From positions 62,001-126,000 of the forward strand of contig CAVYYU010000008.1 in assembly GCA_963772805.1 (NCBI GenBank): a stretch of DNA of 64,000 nt, given 5' to 3'. A model generated the notes under the pieces. It searched no databases and was not told the origin of the DNA. It worked only from the letters and a program-made list of their open reading frames with translations. The DNA comes from Legionella_A sp963772805 (GTDB taxonomy: Bacteria > Pseudomonadota > Gammaproteobacteria > Legionellales > Legionellaceae). A program made the translations under genes and the position numbers. Of this stretch, positions 16,193-26,434 are shown one piece after another; within the stretch, counting starts at the first letter, position 1, and every line of letters starts with the position of its first letter.

Positions 16193-18394
16193 TTAAGATA
16201 GGGAGCCTTTTTCCTGTTCAAGTAGTTTTGTACACTCCTTTTCACTCAAGGGTTTGCTAAAATAATAACCTTGAACTTGATTGCTATGGTGCTTCTTTAA
16301 AAAGTCTACTTGTTCTGAATGTTCAACACCCTCGGCAAGTACATTAATCCCTAAGCTTTTTGTCATGCCTATAATTGCTTCAACAATAGAGGCGTTACTG
16401 ATGTCGGTAGTGATGTTATCGATAAAGGCCTTGTCAATTTTTATCGTGTCAAATGGAAAATGTTTAATGTAGCTTAAGCTTGAATAACCAACACCAAAAT
16501 CATCCATTGCAAAGCGAATTCCCAGTGCTTTTAATTCAACCATTTTTTGGATTACGTCTGCTACATTATCTAAAATAAGGCCTTCCGTTATTTCTAATTC
16601 TAAATATTCTGGATTTAGCTGCGTTTTTTTAAGTACATCACGAATAAGTGGCACAAAATTTTTGTCGCGAAATTGTTTCGACGAAATGTTGACGGATATT
16701 TTTATCGTTGAATAAGCAGAAGATTGGTGCCAGAGGCTGGCTTGGGCGCAGCTTGTTCTTAAAACCCACTCTCCGATTTCAAGAATAAGGCCTGATTCTT
16801 CTGCAATAGGAATAAATATAGACGGTGAGATAAGTCCCATAATGGGATGTTGCCAACGTATTAAGGCCTCAAGTCCAATTATATTACCTGAATTTAAGTC
16901 AATTAAAGGCTGATAATTAAGCGACAATTCCTTATTCTGTATTGCTGCTTTGAGTTCATTTTTTAAGTGAGTATGTTCCAAAAGCTGTTTATTAAATTCT
17001 TCCCTATAAAATTGGAATCCATTGCGACCGAGTATTTTTGCATGATACATAGCGGCATCGGCGTTTTTTAAGAGCGTATCAGCATCTGTGCCGTCCTGAG
17101 GATAGATACATGCTCCAATAGAGCCTGTGACTGTAAGGTCATGACCGTCTATATGGCATGGTTTTAAAAACAACTCTACAAGTCTGTTGAGGAACTCAAC
17201 AAGCTGGCCATCATTGGATTGGGACGCTAAAACAATCACGAATTCATCCCCCCCCAAACGAGCAACAGTATCGTTTTCACGTAAGAAATCAGATAGTCTT
17301 TGTGCATGAGATTGTAACAATAAATCCCCTGTTTTATGGCCAAAGGTATCATTAATCCCTTTGAAGTTATCTAAATCCAGCATCAAAACGACCACATGCA
17401 AGTCAAATCGTTTTGCATTTGCAATGGCTTGATTCACTCTATCTATGAGTAATGCACGATTAGGTAAACCAGTTAAATCATCATGAGTTGCTTGATGGAG
17501 TAGCTGCCTTTCCAATTTATTACGTTCGGTGACATCTAGAAAATTATACACAAGGCCTATTATTTTATCGTGAAAATATTGAGGATTTGTATGTATATCC
17601 AACAGGATTCCATTTTTTAATTGCCATTCCCCCATACTTTTTATTTGCGGTTTCGAACTTAGATCATTCATCATTTGCAGAAAAAGGGTGGAATCCTCGA
17701 CTCGTAGAGCCAATTCTTCAAAAAAAGCACTCGATTTTTTTGATTTAATAAACTCTTCTGAGATATCCCATTGTTTTAAAAAAGTATTGTTATACAGGGT
17801 GATGCTCTTGTCTAAACTCACGGCAAGAATACCACCTTGGGTGGATTCAAGCGTAGTGTGGGTAAGCGAATACAAGCGCTCTAATTCAACTGTGCGGTTT
17901 TTCACTAAATTTTGTAAGTTAGCAATCAGCTCCCATTTTCTGGTTAATGCAGACGCCATCTGATTTATTTCAATTATTTCAAAGGGTTTTTTTAAAATAA
18001 GAAGGTTGTCGGAGTTACCTAGTTCTCGTGTAATATCTTCCCAGGAATGATCAGAATACGCAGAACAAATAACCATTTGAATACAAGGATCAACCGCCCA
18101 TATTTGCTTGATTGTTTCAACACCATCCCAGCCCGGGGGCATTCTCATGTCTATAAAAGCAAGCGCATAAGGATTTTGATCTAATAAAGAGCGTTTTACT
18201 AAGTCAAGCGCCTCCTGTCCTTGGTAAGCGGAGTCTATCTCGTACTCATGAGCATCAATAGTATCTGGCAAACCGAATAAAATCGCCTCATCATTATCAG
18301 TAGCTGGTTTAATGCCATGAGAAAGAATTTTGCGAAAGTCTTTATGAATCTCTGCATTATCATCAACCACCAAAATTCGCTTTTTACCATCCAT
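16193..18394 (-). CDS. response regulator with PAS-like, GGDEF and EAL domains
   Basis: A 733-residue c-di-GMP signalling protein. A receiver domain occupies about residues 1-140 (ILVVDDN, phospho-acceptor Asp82 in FIDMRMP, Lys in LILKKPFE). A coiled linker and a PAS-like sensor follow (about 170-295, ending in VTERNKLERQ). The GGDEF domain has an intact RLGGDEF active site (about 381-385) with an RxxD inhibitory site (REND) just before it. The EAL domain has EAL at about 509-511, ELEIT and DDFGVGYSSL. Both cyclase and phosphodiesterase sites look intact, so the net activity cannot be predicted. The start at 18394 is chosen because AGAGG is 7 nt upstream. A histidine kinase gene lies divergently 454 bp away and is the likely partner. 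Confidence 0.93.
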   Translation of the reverse strand: MDGKKRILVVDDNAEIHKDFRKILSHGIKPATDNDEAILFGLPDTIDAHEYEIDSAYQGQEALDLVKRSLLDQNPYALAFIDMRMPPGWDGVETIKQIWAVDPCIQMVICSAYSDHSWEDITRELGNSDNLLILKKPFEIIEINQMASALTRKWELIANLQNLVKNRTVELERLYSLTHTTLESTQGGILAVSLDKSITLYNNTFLKQWDISEEFIKSKKSSAFFEELALRVEDSTLFLQMMNDLSSKPQIKSMGEWQLKNGILLDIHTNPQYFHDKIIGLVYNFLDVTERNKLERQLLHQATHDDLTGLPNRALLIDRVNQAIANAKRFDLHVVVLMLDLDNFKGINDTFGHKTGDLLLQSHAQRLSDFLRENDTVARLGGDEFVIVLASQSNDGQLVEFLNRLVELFLKPCHIDGHDLTVTGSIGACIYPQDGTDADTLLKNADAAMYHAKILGRNGFQFYREEFNKQLLEHTHLKNELKAAIQNKELSLNYQPLIDLNSGNIIGLEALIRWQHPIMGLISPSIFIPIAEESGLILEIGEWVLRTSCAQASLWHQSSAYSTIKISVNISSKQFRDKNFVPLIRDVLKKTQLNPEYLELEITEGLILDNVADVIQKMVELKALGIRFAMDDFGVGYSSLSYIKHFPFDTIKIDKAFIDNITTDISNASIVEAIIGMTKSLGINVLAEGVEHSEQVDFLKKHHSNQVQGYYFSKPLSEKECTKLLEQEKGSLS

Positions 18395-18400
18395 GAACAT

Positions 18401-18848
18401 GCCTCTTGTAGCAGTGACCGTTAAGTTAAGAATAGATTAAAAATGAATTAATTCTAATTAATTTAAATTAATGTTGCACCAAATTGTCAATAACCGCGAA
18501 ACCACTCGGAGTTGTGTGCAAATTAAAAGCAAAAGCGGTGGGCGTATTGTTATGACAAGGAATGAGTACTTATCAAGCAGGATTTGAGTCAAGATAACAA
18601 ACAAAAAACATAATCCTAGTTTGTACAGTGCTGCACGCAGACGGATTTTAATATATTGATTAAGTGAAAAATAATATATTGAGAAAAAGGTAGTGAGTGT
18701 TATTTCCTGGTTCAAGCATATAAATAATTTTTTATCGGTTTAACGGGTGCTGATCTGTCATGACAACGAAAACCTCCTATACTGGTATGGGGGATGATAT
18801 AAAACCGAAAATGCATTAGCACAAATTATAAAAACGCGGGGGAATGAA
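18401..18848. other. divergent regulatory gap between response regulator and histidine kinase
   Basis: About 450 bp without a credible gene. The sequence is AT-rich with several poly-purine stretches; CTCCTATACTGGTATGGGGGATG near 18773-18795 could hold a -10 element (TATACT) for the histidine kinase. A long frame on the minus strand (18458-18715) has no ribosome binding site and no coding character. Confidence 0.4.
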
Positions 18849-20477
18849 ATGCTTAAACTTCATAACCTCCTATCTTTGTTACAAAATGATTCGGGATTAA
18901 CCATGAAGACTGATAAAGTACGGCAGTTGATATTGTTTCTTTGCACCCTTAATCCGTATCAATTACCTGAAAAAATTCAAGCCGAACAAGTTAAATTGCT
19001 TTTTAATCAACAATCATTGGCGGCGGAAGCCATGGCCGCAACGTGCTTGTTTATCGTTCTATGGAGTAGAGTAAATCATCAGTTGCTAGCCGGTTGGCTT
19101 GTATTTGTTTATATATTTGTGTACCTACGGCGAAAGCTTTACCTTGATTTTCATTCTAATAAAAAGAATTTGTCTCATGAATCATGGATCAATTTATATA
19201 TTTTAGAGGCATTCATCGGGGGTGGTACTTGGGGATTTGTTAGTGCGTTTTTAATGCCTCATGATACAGTGGTGTCTCAAACCTTTGTAATTGTTTTGAT
19301 AATTGGAGTAGTAACAGCTGCAATCAGCGCGCTCGTCCCCATTTTAGCCATTTGCACGGGGTATTTGCTCTTTTCTTTTGTCCCATTAATCGTATGGTTA
19401 TTTCTTCAGGGTAGCCTTTACCTTTATCTTGCCGTCATGGGTATTGTCTACGTCGTTGTCTTGTTAAATACAGCCTATTTTTCCAATACATTGCTGATTA
19501 CTTCTTTGCAATTAGGTTTCAAAAATTTAGATCTGATGTTAAGTGAGAAAAAATTAAATGATCAGTTAATCATAGCATCAAGAACTGCCGGTATGGCTGA
19601 TATTGCTACCAGTGTTTTACACAATATCGGGAATGTATTAACCAGCATTAATATATCGCTTGGGATGATTGAAAGAAAAATTGCCTCAAGTAAAATGTCG
19701 AATTTAGAGGGTATTTCGCAGCTTTTACAGGAACATCAAGACGACATAGGGGCGTTTTTGGCCAGTAATCCCAAAGGCCAGCGGGTGCCAAGTTATTTGA
19801 CCACGTTATCCAACTTGTGGCTTGATGATAAAAATTATCTACTGGAAGAATTAAAATCACTGGAAAAAAATGTTGGACACATTAAAGATGTTATCAATAA
19901 ACAAAACTCATTAAGCTTGGCGTTGGGCATCACACAAGAGACGTCTGCACCAGAATTAATAGAAGATGCCTTGAAGTTAAATCAACTCTCTTGCGAACAA
20001 GCCAAAATAAAAGTCATTCGCGAATTTTTTCCGATAAAAACTATTTACATCGATAGGGTCAAGTTACTGCAAATCATTGTTAACTTAATTAAAAACAGTA
20101 TTGAATCTTTAATAGCCGCTAATATAGAAAACGGTGAAATAATTTTGCGCATTCAAGAGCAGTCTGACTCTTTCTTTACAATTGAGGTTGCTGATAATGG
20201 ACTGGGTATCTTGCCAGAAAATTGCGATCGCATCTTCCATCAAGGATTTACAACCAAGAAGGAGGGACATGGATTCGGCTTACATGCAAGCGCTCTTTCT
20301 GCTCAAGAAATGCATGGAAATTTATCAGCGCAGAGTGAAGGCGTTCTTAAAGGCGCATTATTTACGCTACGATTGCCTTATAAGCAGGATGAACTTGAAG
20401 AGCGAGATAACTCAGATGGAACCTTGTTTACAAAAGAGGACAGCAATTCTTTTGCTGATAAACAAGAGGTCACGTGA
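18849..20477 (+). CDS. membrane sensor histidine kinase
   Basis: A 542-residue kinase. Five or six hydrophobic helices lie between about residues 62 and 222, without a large periplasmic loop, followed by a short coiled coil. The H-box is GMADIATSVLHNIGNVLTSI with the phospho-acceptor at His258, a variant type rather than the usual SHELRTPL. The ATPase domain has an N-box (IVNLIKNSIESL), a G1 box (VADNGLGI), an F-box (FTTKKEGHGFGLH) and a G2-like HGFGLH. The start at 18849 has a GGGGGAA site upstream. It is transcribed away from a response regulator-GGDEF-EAL gene, the probable target. The signal sensed is unknown. Confidence 0.9.
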   Translation: MLKLHNLLSLLQNDSGLTMKTDKVRQLILFLCTLNPYQLPEKIQAEQVKLLFNQQSLAAEAMAATCLFIVLWSRVNHQLLAGWLVFVYIFVYLRRKLYLDFHSNKKNLSHESWINLYILEAFIGGGTWGFVSAFLMPHDTVVSQTFVIVLIIGVVTAAISALVPILAICTGYLLFSFVPLIVWLFLQGSLYLYLAVMGIVYVVVLLNTAYFSNTLLITSLQLGFKNLDLMLSEKKLNDQLIIASRTAGMADIATSVLHNIGNVLTSINISLGMIERKIASSKMSNLEGISQLLQEHQDDIGAFLASNPKGQRVPSYLTTLSNLWLDDKNYLLEELKSLEKNVGHIKDVINKQNSLSLALGITQETSAPELIEDALKLNQLSCEQAKIKVIREFFPIKTIYIDRVKLLQIIVNLIKNSIESLIAANIENGEIILRIQEQSDSFFTIEVADNGLGILPENCDRIFHQGFTTKKEGHGFGLHASALSAQEMHGNLSAQSEGVLKGALFTLRLPYKQDELEERDNSDGTLFTKEDSNSFADKQEVT

Positions 20478-20533
20478 GCAACTGTATCATGCTTAAGCAT
20501 ACCATTTTTATGGACAATATTTTTTCTGAATTC

Positions 20534-21472
20534 TTATGTGTGAAATAGCTTACGGCTCGCAAATTCTTTCGCTAACGCGCCAGCTATATGTGGGTATGTA
20601 AACTGAAACCCTTCTTCCGACAAACGTTTAGGTATGACCCGTTGTCCGCGATTGATTAAATATTCGCCCATCTCACCAAAGAGTGTACGCATAACAAATG
20701 CCGGGGTTTTTAGAAATAAGGGCCTATGCAAAACCTTGGCGAATGTGGCTGCAAATTCCGCTTGGCTGATTGGGTAGGGTGATGTGATGTTAAACGCGCC
20801 AGTAAGTTCAGGGCGTTCAAATAAAAATTTCAAGGCGCGCACCGCATCGTCAATCGCTACCCATGACATGATTTGCGTACCATCACCAATCACACTGCCT
20901 AAGCCAAATTTAAAACTGGGTGTGAGTTTTTTTAACATACCCTCGCCGCGCTGCAGGACAACCCCAAAACGGGCAATGGTCACCGGCATGCCATAATCAA
21001 TTGCTGGTTGTAGTGATTGTTGCCAACGTATGCCTACCTCACTTAGATAATCACGCGGGTTTGCAAAATCAACAGGACTGCTTTCGTCAAAGACGGACGG
21101 GTCGCCATTCGATTGCACGCCATAAATGCCAATTGCGTTTGCGCTGTAGAAATGGGGCTTGCAGTTCTGAGTAATAATCCAGTCAATCAGAGCGGCGTTG
21201 GTGTGCACGCGGGAATCGATAATTTGTTTTTTAACGGCATCAGTCCAACGCGAGGCGGCAATATTATAGCCCGAAAGGTTGATGATGATGTCAAAGGTGC
21301 TGGCGTCTAATGTGGGTAATTCTTCCCATGTACAGGCATGCACAGGCTGTTTGAACCGCTGGTGGATATGCGCTTTATCCCGACCTACAACGGTAATTTG
21401 ATGTTCAACAGATAATGACTTGATCAACGCTGTGCCAATAAATCCGCTGCCGCCTGCAATCAAAAAATTCAT
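20534..21472 (-). CDS. TIGR01777-family NAD(P)-dependent epimerase (YfcH-like)
   Basis: A 312-residue extended short-chain dehydrogenase/epimerase. The Rossmann NAD(P) motif MNFLIAGGSGFIGTAL is at the N-terminus, and IINLSGYNIAASRWTDAVKKQI and the C-terminal GFQFTYPHIAGAL region are family signatures. The physiological substrate of these proteins is not established. It begins 28 bp downstream of the nuclease gene and runs in the same direction, so the two may be cotranscribed. Confidence 0.88.
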   Translation of the reverse strand: MNFLIAGGSGFIGTALIKSLSVEHQITVVGRDKAHIHQRFKQPVHACTWEELPTLDASTFDIIINLSGYNIAASRWTDAVKKQIIDSRVHTNAALIDWIITQNCKPHFYSANAIGIYGVQSNGDPSVFDESSPVDFANPRDYLSEVGIRWQQSLQPAIDYGMPVTIARFGVVLQRGEGMLKKLTPSFKFGLGSVIGDGTQIMSWVAIDDAVRALKFLFERPELTGAFNITSPYPISQAEFAATFAKVLHRPLFLKTPAFVMRTLFGEMGEYLINRGQRVIPKRLSEEGFQFTYPHIAGALAKEFASRKLFHT

Positions 21473-21499
21473 ATTATTTCCTGGTGTTAAATCATTATA

Positions 21500-24085
21500 T
21501 CAAGAGAGCTCAATGCGACACAGACTTTGAAAATCACAATACTGACAAGTGGTCTCGCGGTTGGGCGTGGGCGGGCAGTAGCCGCTGCCAAATTCGCTGG
21601 CCAGTCTGGTTAATTGCGTTTTCCATTGCTGTTGCTGATCGGCCCAGTGTTCATTTTTTTTTAAGGTGCTGATGCCCTTGATTGGTAATTCGTCCTCACT
21701 GATACCGCTACATACGAGATGACCCGCTCGTAATTGTAAAAACAGTAAGACGTTGATGGTTTCATCCAGCAGAGCGTAAAGTAATAATTGCGGCTCTTCC
21801 GGACGCTCCTCATACCAGGGCTTGCTGGTGGGCAAGCGACTTTTATAATCGATGACCCACTTGTTATTGCCGACGCGGTCCAGTCTGTCGACACGTACCT
21901 TAAAATCAATTCCGGCCAAATTAATGGTAAATGCTTGCTCGACTGCTTCGACCACGAATGGTGTGCGTTGTTTATCCCATTCAAGGCAGGCATGGACTAG
22001 ATACTTGAGACGAGATAACTCCACTTCTTGTACCAGCGACGAAAAAGAGTAATTACGCAGTTGCACAAAGGGGGCCAGGGCATCCAATATAGCCTGCTCA
22101 ATAAGTTCATCCAGTTGCTCATGGCTCATGGCTAACAGATTGGGTTGACTGCCAATGCGCCGCCATAAAATATCCATGACCTTATGGATGATTTGCCCCC
22201 GCTCACTGGCATCGGGGCCTGTGGAAATTTTCGGGCTGGATTTCGCATGCAAGCGATGTGCGGCGAATGCACGAAACGGGCACTTGGCTTGATTGGCTAG
22301 GATCGCAGTACCACCTGAGATTGTTTCAGAGGCAGTGAAAGCTACATCGTAGGCCTCTTCAACGTTAATTAATGCAAAAACAGTGGCAGGCTGTTGGTAA
22401 TCACGGTCTAGCAAGGGTAAGTTCGCAATAAGTGGGCTAGGCATATTTGGTATATCGCCAACCATGCGCGGATAACTAAAAACACTATGTCCACTACCAT
22501 GTTGTAAACGTTGCAACATTTGCCGCGCAAATTGCAATTCGCGCGCCGGAATAGCATGCGGCATTCGTTTATCGCGTTGTAGGGAGGCCGGGATAAAGGC
22601 TGACAAACTGGTTTTCTGCGGTAAACATTGATCGGTCAGGCCGCAAATCCACACGCTATCAAATGTGCAGCCTGAAGCTTCCAGAAGTCCTAAAACCTGA
22701 ATTGGCGTCGCTGCTTTGCGTATTTGAAAAATAGTGGTTTTTGTCAAGTGGGACAATGCCTCCAATGCCTCGTCTTCACGCATTAACGGGGTGAGCACGG
22801 CCAAGGGCAGTAACTCATCCAACACACCAATTAGCCGTTGAAAATATTGATAGGCTGAAGACTGAAGCGGGTACTCTCCGGGAAAACCAAAATGATGTAG
22901 CCTCGTTTTGAAATGGGTTATCCATTCATAGGGCGTTGCTCGCTGTGGATAGGCGATTAATTTCTTAAGTAAGTCGGAAAATATGGGTGCGACGCGGCTG
23001 CACTCTTTAATCAGGGCGGGCAGTGGAATGATGGCTTCTTGCAGTAATTTACAGTCTTGCATGAGCTGTGCGCGCACTACCAGCTCAGTTTTAGCGCCGG
23101 CCAGATAGGGTGAGAGCAGCAAGAGGCGAGCATGATGATTGCTTATCGTTTTCCCATGCAGGCCAAGAAGGCATAGCGCATGAGTTACAAGTGGGTAATC
23201 AGCGAGCGCACCGCCCAGTGATATGCTGAATTGTGGCTTGGGTATATGCCGCTGTAACTGACGTTGTAAACGAGTCGATTGGTTTTGCAGATCAGGCACA
23301 ACGACGCCAATTCGCGGCTCCCCTGCGGCAAGCCGTTGTTTAAGCCAATGGATCATCTGCAGGGTTTCATCTTGAGTGTCTTTTGCTGCAAATTGCTGTG
23401 TTGTTATTGGTTTAACAGCCAGATCATAGTGATACTGCTGGCAACCCTGGTTTTCTATGGCTTTTTGCAGTGCATGTTGCTGTGGGGTGTAATCGTCGAA
23501 GCATGCCCAGATAATAGTGGGAAAATTAAATCCGTCGGGAAATTGCTGCACGTAATTAGCCAGCTGTTCTTCCGTGATTGCTTGCAGTTCGTCTAATTGA
23601 TTTTGGAATTGCTGTTGCCATTGTTGAAACTGCCTCGTTTGTGGATTTTGTGAAAAAGCGGGATCATCAATGGCAATTTGCCAAAGTTGGCAACGGGCCC
23701 ACGCATCACGTACGCCTTGCAAAAGACCTTCAGGCACAGTGTTGTCGGCCTGGTGTTTCAGGATTTGTCGCCATAGATGGCATTGTTGTTGCTGAGTAAG
23801 AATATTTGGATGGGAAACGTGCGCATGCTGATGGCGTATCTGTTTAAACAGCCAATGCAAGAAAGCTTGATAGGGTAGGCAATGGGGTTTATCTTTTACG
23901 CTGGAAGTGTCCGAGTTTGTCGCGTAGAAAAAGTCGCGTAAAAGCTGATTGCTTAATCGATTATTGGGCGTGACCACAATAGCGCCGCTATTCATTTGGG
24001 CAAATAGTGCTGCTCTGTTATTTAAAATGTTATTAATCAAGGATTGTACGCCTGAGTAGTGGTAGGTAATGTAACCTGCATTCAC
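21500..24085 (-). CDS. RecB-like PD-(D/E)XK nuclease, probable DNA repair protein
   Basis: An 861-residue protein with an inactive-helicase-like N-terminal region and a C-terminal PD-(D/E)XK nuclease. The nuclease part shows GQIIHKVMDILW (about residue 630), VRVDRLDRV and WVIDYKSR. Cysteines are placed as in AddB/Cas4-type iron-sulfur nucleases: one in QAKCPFRAFA and three in the C-terminal CQYCDFQSLC. This layout corresponds to the family named probable DNA repair protein (TIGR03623), often next to a UvrD-type helicase gene; no such helicase gene is visible here. It starts with GTG at 24085; an internal ATG at 23995 is an alternative. Confidence 0.82.
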   Translation of the reverse strand: MNAGYITYHYSGVQSLINNILNNRAALFAQMNSGAIVVTPNNRLSNQLLRDFFYATNSDTSSVKDKPHCLPYQAFLHWLFKQIRHQHAHVSHPNILTQQQQCHLWRQILKHQADNTVPEGLLQGVRDAWARCQLWQIAIDDPAFSQNPQTRQFQQWQQQFQNQLDELQAITEEQLANYVQQFPDGFNFPTIIWACFDDYTPQQHALQKAIENQGCQQYHYDLAVKPITTQQFAAKDTQDETLQMIHWLKQRLAAGEPRIGVVVPDLQNQSTRLQRQLQRHIPKPQFSISLGGALADYPLVTHALCLLGLHGKTISNHHARLLLLSPYLAGAKTELVVRAQLMQDCKLLQEAIIPLPALIKECSRVAPIFSDLLKKLIAYPQRATPYEWITHFKTRLHHFGFPGEYPLQSSAYQYFQRLIGVLDELLPLAVLTPLMREDEALEALSHLTKTTIFQIRKAATPIQVLGLLEASGCTFDSVWICGLTDQCLPQKTSLSAFIPASLQRDKRMPHAIPARELQFARQMLQRLQHGSGHSVFSYPRMVGDIPNMPSPLIANLPLLDRDYQQPATVFALINVEEAYDVAFTASETISGGTAILANQAKCPFRAFAAHRLHAKSSPKISTGPDASERGQIIHKVMDILWRRIGSQPNLLAMSHEQLDELIEQAILDALAPFVQLRNYSFSSLVQEVELSRLKYLVHACLEWDKQRTPFVVEAVEQAFTINLAGIDFKVRVDRLDRVGNNKWVIDYKSRLPTSKPWYEERPEEPQLLLYALLDETINVLLFLQLRAGHLVCSGISEDELPIKGISTLKKNEHWADQQQQWKTQLTRLASEFGSGYCPPTPNRETTCQYCDFQSLCRIELS

Positions 24086-24413
24086 CCAATTACGATGTCA
24101 TTTAATCCGAGTTATGTATGGCTGTGTTTGCTGATGCGGATTATTTAATAAACTACATGACTACGTAACAAAATGGCTAGTTCAGCCATAATAATAGCTA
24201 ACTATATGCCAGCAAGTATAAAGCTGTAAGCCAGGATAACCAAGTATAAATAGAATAAATAACCTGGCGTGAAATCGGTAAAAAGTGTTGGGTAGTGGTT
24301 CTGAGGCAGAGAAACAAAACCGATGTTGTATACACTCGAGTCCGCTAACTGGTTTGTTAATTGGTAAATACTATCTACACTTAATTTATAGTAATAGTCG
24401 ATGGAAACACACT
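24086..24413. other. intergenic leader between the nuclease and pilU genes
   Basis: The 328-bp gap between divergent genes is AT-rich and has no credible gene; a TTG-initiated extension of the pilU frame reaches into it but lacks family similarity. An inverted repeat GCCAGG/CCTGGC (about 24232-24270) is the only structure noted. Confidence 0.4.
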
Positions 24414-25532
24414 ATGGACGTTATCCCTTTTTTTAAATTAATGGCCGATCGCGGGGCTTCAGATCTGTTTTTTAGCGTTGGCACTCCGCCGCACATGAAA
24501 GTGGAAGGCGAGACGTCTGCAGTGGGAGAGAAGCCGCTCAGCTCACAACAAATGATAGAAATATCGTCTTCAATCATGAATGATACACAACGCAAAGAGT
24601 TCGAGGCGACCATGGAATTGAACCTGGCTATTTCGGTTGAAGGTATAGGCCGTTATCGCATCAATTTGTTTCGGCAGCGCGGTGAGGTAGCCATGGTTGT
24701 CCGCTATATCAAAGGGATAATTCCTTCCCTTGATGAGCTGAATTTACCACCGATTTTAAGTAAGGTTATCATGGAAAAACGTGGTCTGGTTCTAATAGTG
24801 GGTTCGACTGGTTCAGGTAAGTCAACGGCCCTGGCGTCGATGATTGATTATCGTAATAGCAATTTTAGTGGGCATATTTTAAGTATTGAAGATCCTGTTG
24901 AATATTTACATCACCATAAAAAATCAGTGGTTGATCAGCGCGAAGTAGGGATTGATACGCACACCTATGACAATGCGTTAGAAAACGCCATGCGTGAAGC
25001 CCCTGATGTGATTCTTATTGGTGAAATTCGTGATCGCAGCACGATGAAACATGCTATAGCTTATGCGGAAACCGGGCATTTATGCTTGTCGACACTGCAT
25101 GCTAATAATGCCAATCAAACCATGGACAGAATCATCAATTTTTTTCCTGAAGAAGCGAAACAACAATTGCTTCTCGACTTGTCTTTGAATTTGCGTGCAA
25201 TTATTTCACTACGTTTGATTCCGGGTTTGGAAGCGAAAAGGGTGCCTGCAGTAGAGGTACTGGTTGTCACGCCGTATATTTCCGATCTGATTGTCCAGGG
25301 AAAAATTGATGAAATAAAGGAAGTTATGGGACGATCCGTTGAGCTGGGGATGCAGACATTTGATCAGGCTTTGTTTCATTTGTACAAAGCCGGCAAAATA
25401 AGTCAGGAAAATGCCATTGCTTATGCTGACTCCAAAAACAATGTGGGTTTAAAGATTCGTTTGTCAGAGGAAGGAAAAATCGACAGTGATTCTGATCTAA
25501 CTATACAACGAAACGAATTTGATAAATTTTAG
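24414..25532 (+). CDS. pilU: type IV pilus retraction ATPase PilU
   Basis: A hexameric ATPase accessory to PilT that powers pilus retraction at the inner-membrane base. The start ATG at 24414 gives 372 residues beginning MDVIPFFKLMADRGASDLFF, the PilT/PilU N-terminal signature. Walker A is VGSTGSGKST, the Asp box/Walker B region is DVILIGEIRDRSTM and the His box is GHLCLSTLHANNA. The C-terminus (NAIAYADSKNNVGLKIRL) resembles PilU rather than PilT. A PilT gene is not in the window. Confidence 0.9.
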   Translation: MDVIPFFKLMADRGASDLFFSVGTPPHMKVEGETSAVGEKPLSSQQMIEISSSIMNDTQRKEFEATMELNLAISVEGIGRYRINLFRQRGEVAMVVRYIKGIIPSLDELNLPPILSKVIMEKRGLVLIVGSTGSGKSTALASMIDYRNSNFSGHILSIEDPVEYLHHHKKSVVDQREVGIDTHTYDNALENAMREAPDVILIGEIRDRSTMKHAIAYAETGHLCLSTLHANNANQTMDRIINFFPEEAKQQLLLDLSLNLRAIISLRLIPGLEAKRVPAVEVLVVTPYISDLIVQGKIDEIKEVMGRSVELGMQTFDQALFHLYKAGKISQENAIAYADSKNNVGLKIRLSEEGKIDSDSDLTIQRNEFDKF

Positions 25533-25605
25533 TTGCTGATGAAATATTGGGAATAGCGCAAATAGTTATGTTGCTAAGGTCATGATTAACGTCTTATGAT
25601 CTTGT

Positions 25606-25630
25606 TAACCAGGGAATTGCCCCCTGGTTA
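25606..25630. terminator. bidirectional terminator between pilU and the DUF302 gene
   Basis: A perfect 9-bp stem TAACCAGGG/CCCTGGTTA with a 7-nt loop lies between convergent genes. It is followed by TTATT on the plus strand and by an A/T-mixed stretch on the minus strand, so it probably serves pilU best. Confidence 0.65.
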
Positions 25631-25644
25631 TTATTGAAAGTAAC

Positions 25645-26031
25645 CTAACTTAATTGTGCTTGAATACGCTTTAACCGATCATAAGCGTCCTGAGCTATTT
25701 CTAATATTTCCGGTTTGTTAACAATACCCAAGACAGCAAGCGGATCCATGAAAGAAACCAGCACACTACCATCATTTTCTTCACTAATAACAACATTACA
25801 AGGTAACAACAACCCTAGATCCGGCTCTATTTCTAATGCTCGATGTGCTAATTGAGGATTACATGCGCCCAGAATCAGATATGGTTTTCTTTCAATGTTC
25901 AATTTCTGTTTGAATGTTGCCTGAACGTCAATTTCAGTCAAGATTCCAAATCCTTCCGTTTTTAATGCGGCTGTTACCTCAGTGACAACATTTTTAAATG
26001 AGTCATGTCGTTTAACCTTGAAACTATACAT
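25645..26031 (-). CDS. DUF302 domain protein
   Basis: A 128-residue soluble protein that consists of a DUF302 domain: the N-terminal SFKNVVTEVTAALKTEGFGILTEID and the central PYLILGACNPQLAHRALEIEPDLGLLLPCNVVI are characteristic. A single Cys in GACNP and another in LPCNV are conserved in the family, whose biochemical role is not established. It is monocistronic. Confidence 0.9.
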   Translation of the reverse strand: MYSFKVKRHDSFKNVVTEVTAALKTEGFGILTEIDVQATFKQKLNIERKPYLILGACNPQLAHRALEIEPDLGLLLPCNVVISEENDGSVLVSFMDPLAVLGIVNKPEILEIAQDAYDRLKRIQAQLS

Positions 26032-26411
26032 AACAGTTGATCTCCATAGTTACTATTGGTTATATGAATAATGTGTATATTTTGATGATGTTGATTAATG
26101 ATTCTGAACGATGGTGCTCACTTCGAAGTGACACTTGTTTTTCAGTATAGAATTAATCTTTCTCCCCGGCTAATTTTTTAGCGTGTATTTTAAGCATTTA
26201 TTTTCCATTTATCCGGTCCATGTCCGCGATGGAGAAGTCTATTTAAAATAGCATTAGCTAATGCTCTCGTGCCATAAATTAACTGGAAATTGGTTTGTAA
26301 TCCTTGTTGACGACTGATTATAAGGACCGTCTTGATTCAGGACTTGGAGAATCTCTAAGCAACCCATCAATACAGTTATTATTTAAGGCTTTTAATATTG
26401 TGTGCACAGAG

Positions 26412-26434
26412 TTATCCACAGAAATTGTGGATAA
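26412..26434. promoter_or_regulatory. two inverted perfect DnaA boxes, with a third nearby
   Basis: TTATCCACA (26412-26420) and its inverse TGTGGATAA (26426-26434) are perfect consensus DnaA boxes separated by 5 nt. ATATCCACA at 26541-26549 differs at one position. The flanks are AT-rich. The arrangement could be part of a replication origin, a DnaA titration site or a DnaA-regulated promoter. No dnaA, dnaN or mnmG gene is in the window to support an origin. Confidence 0.6.

Noticed and set aside
18458..18715. 85-codon minus-strand frame between the two-component genes
   Set aside because: No ribosome binding site and no family resemblance; AT-rich sequence easily yields such frames.
26412..26434. 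Chromosomal origin oriC
   Set aside because: Only two perfect boxes and one near match are present, and no dnaA, dnaN, mnmG or rpmH gene is nearby, so it is listed only as a DnaA-box site.
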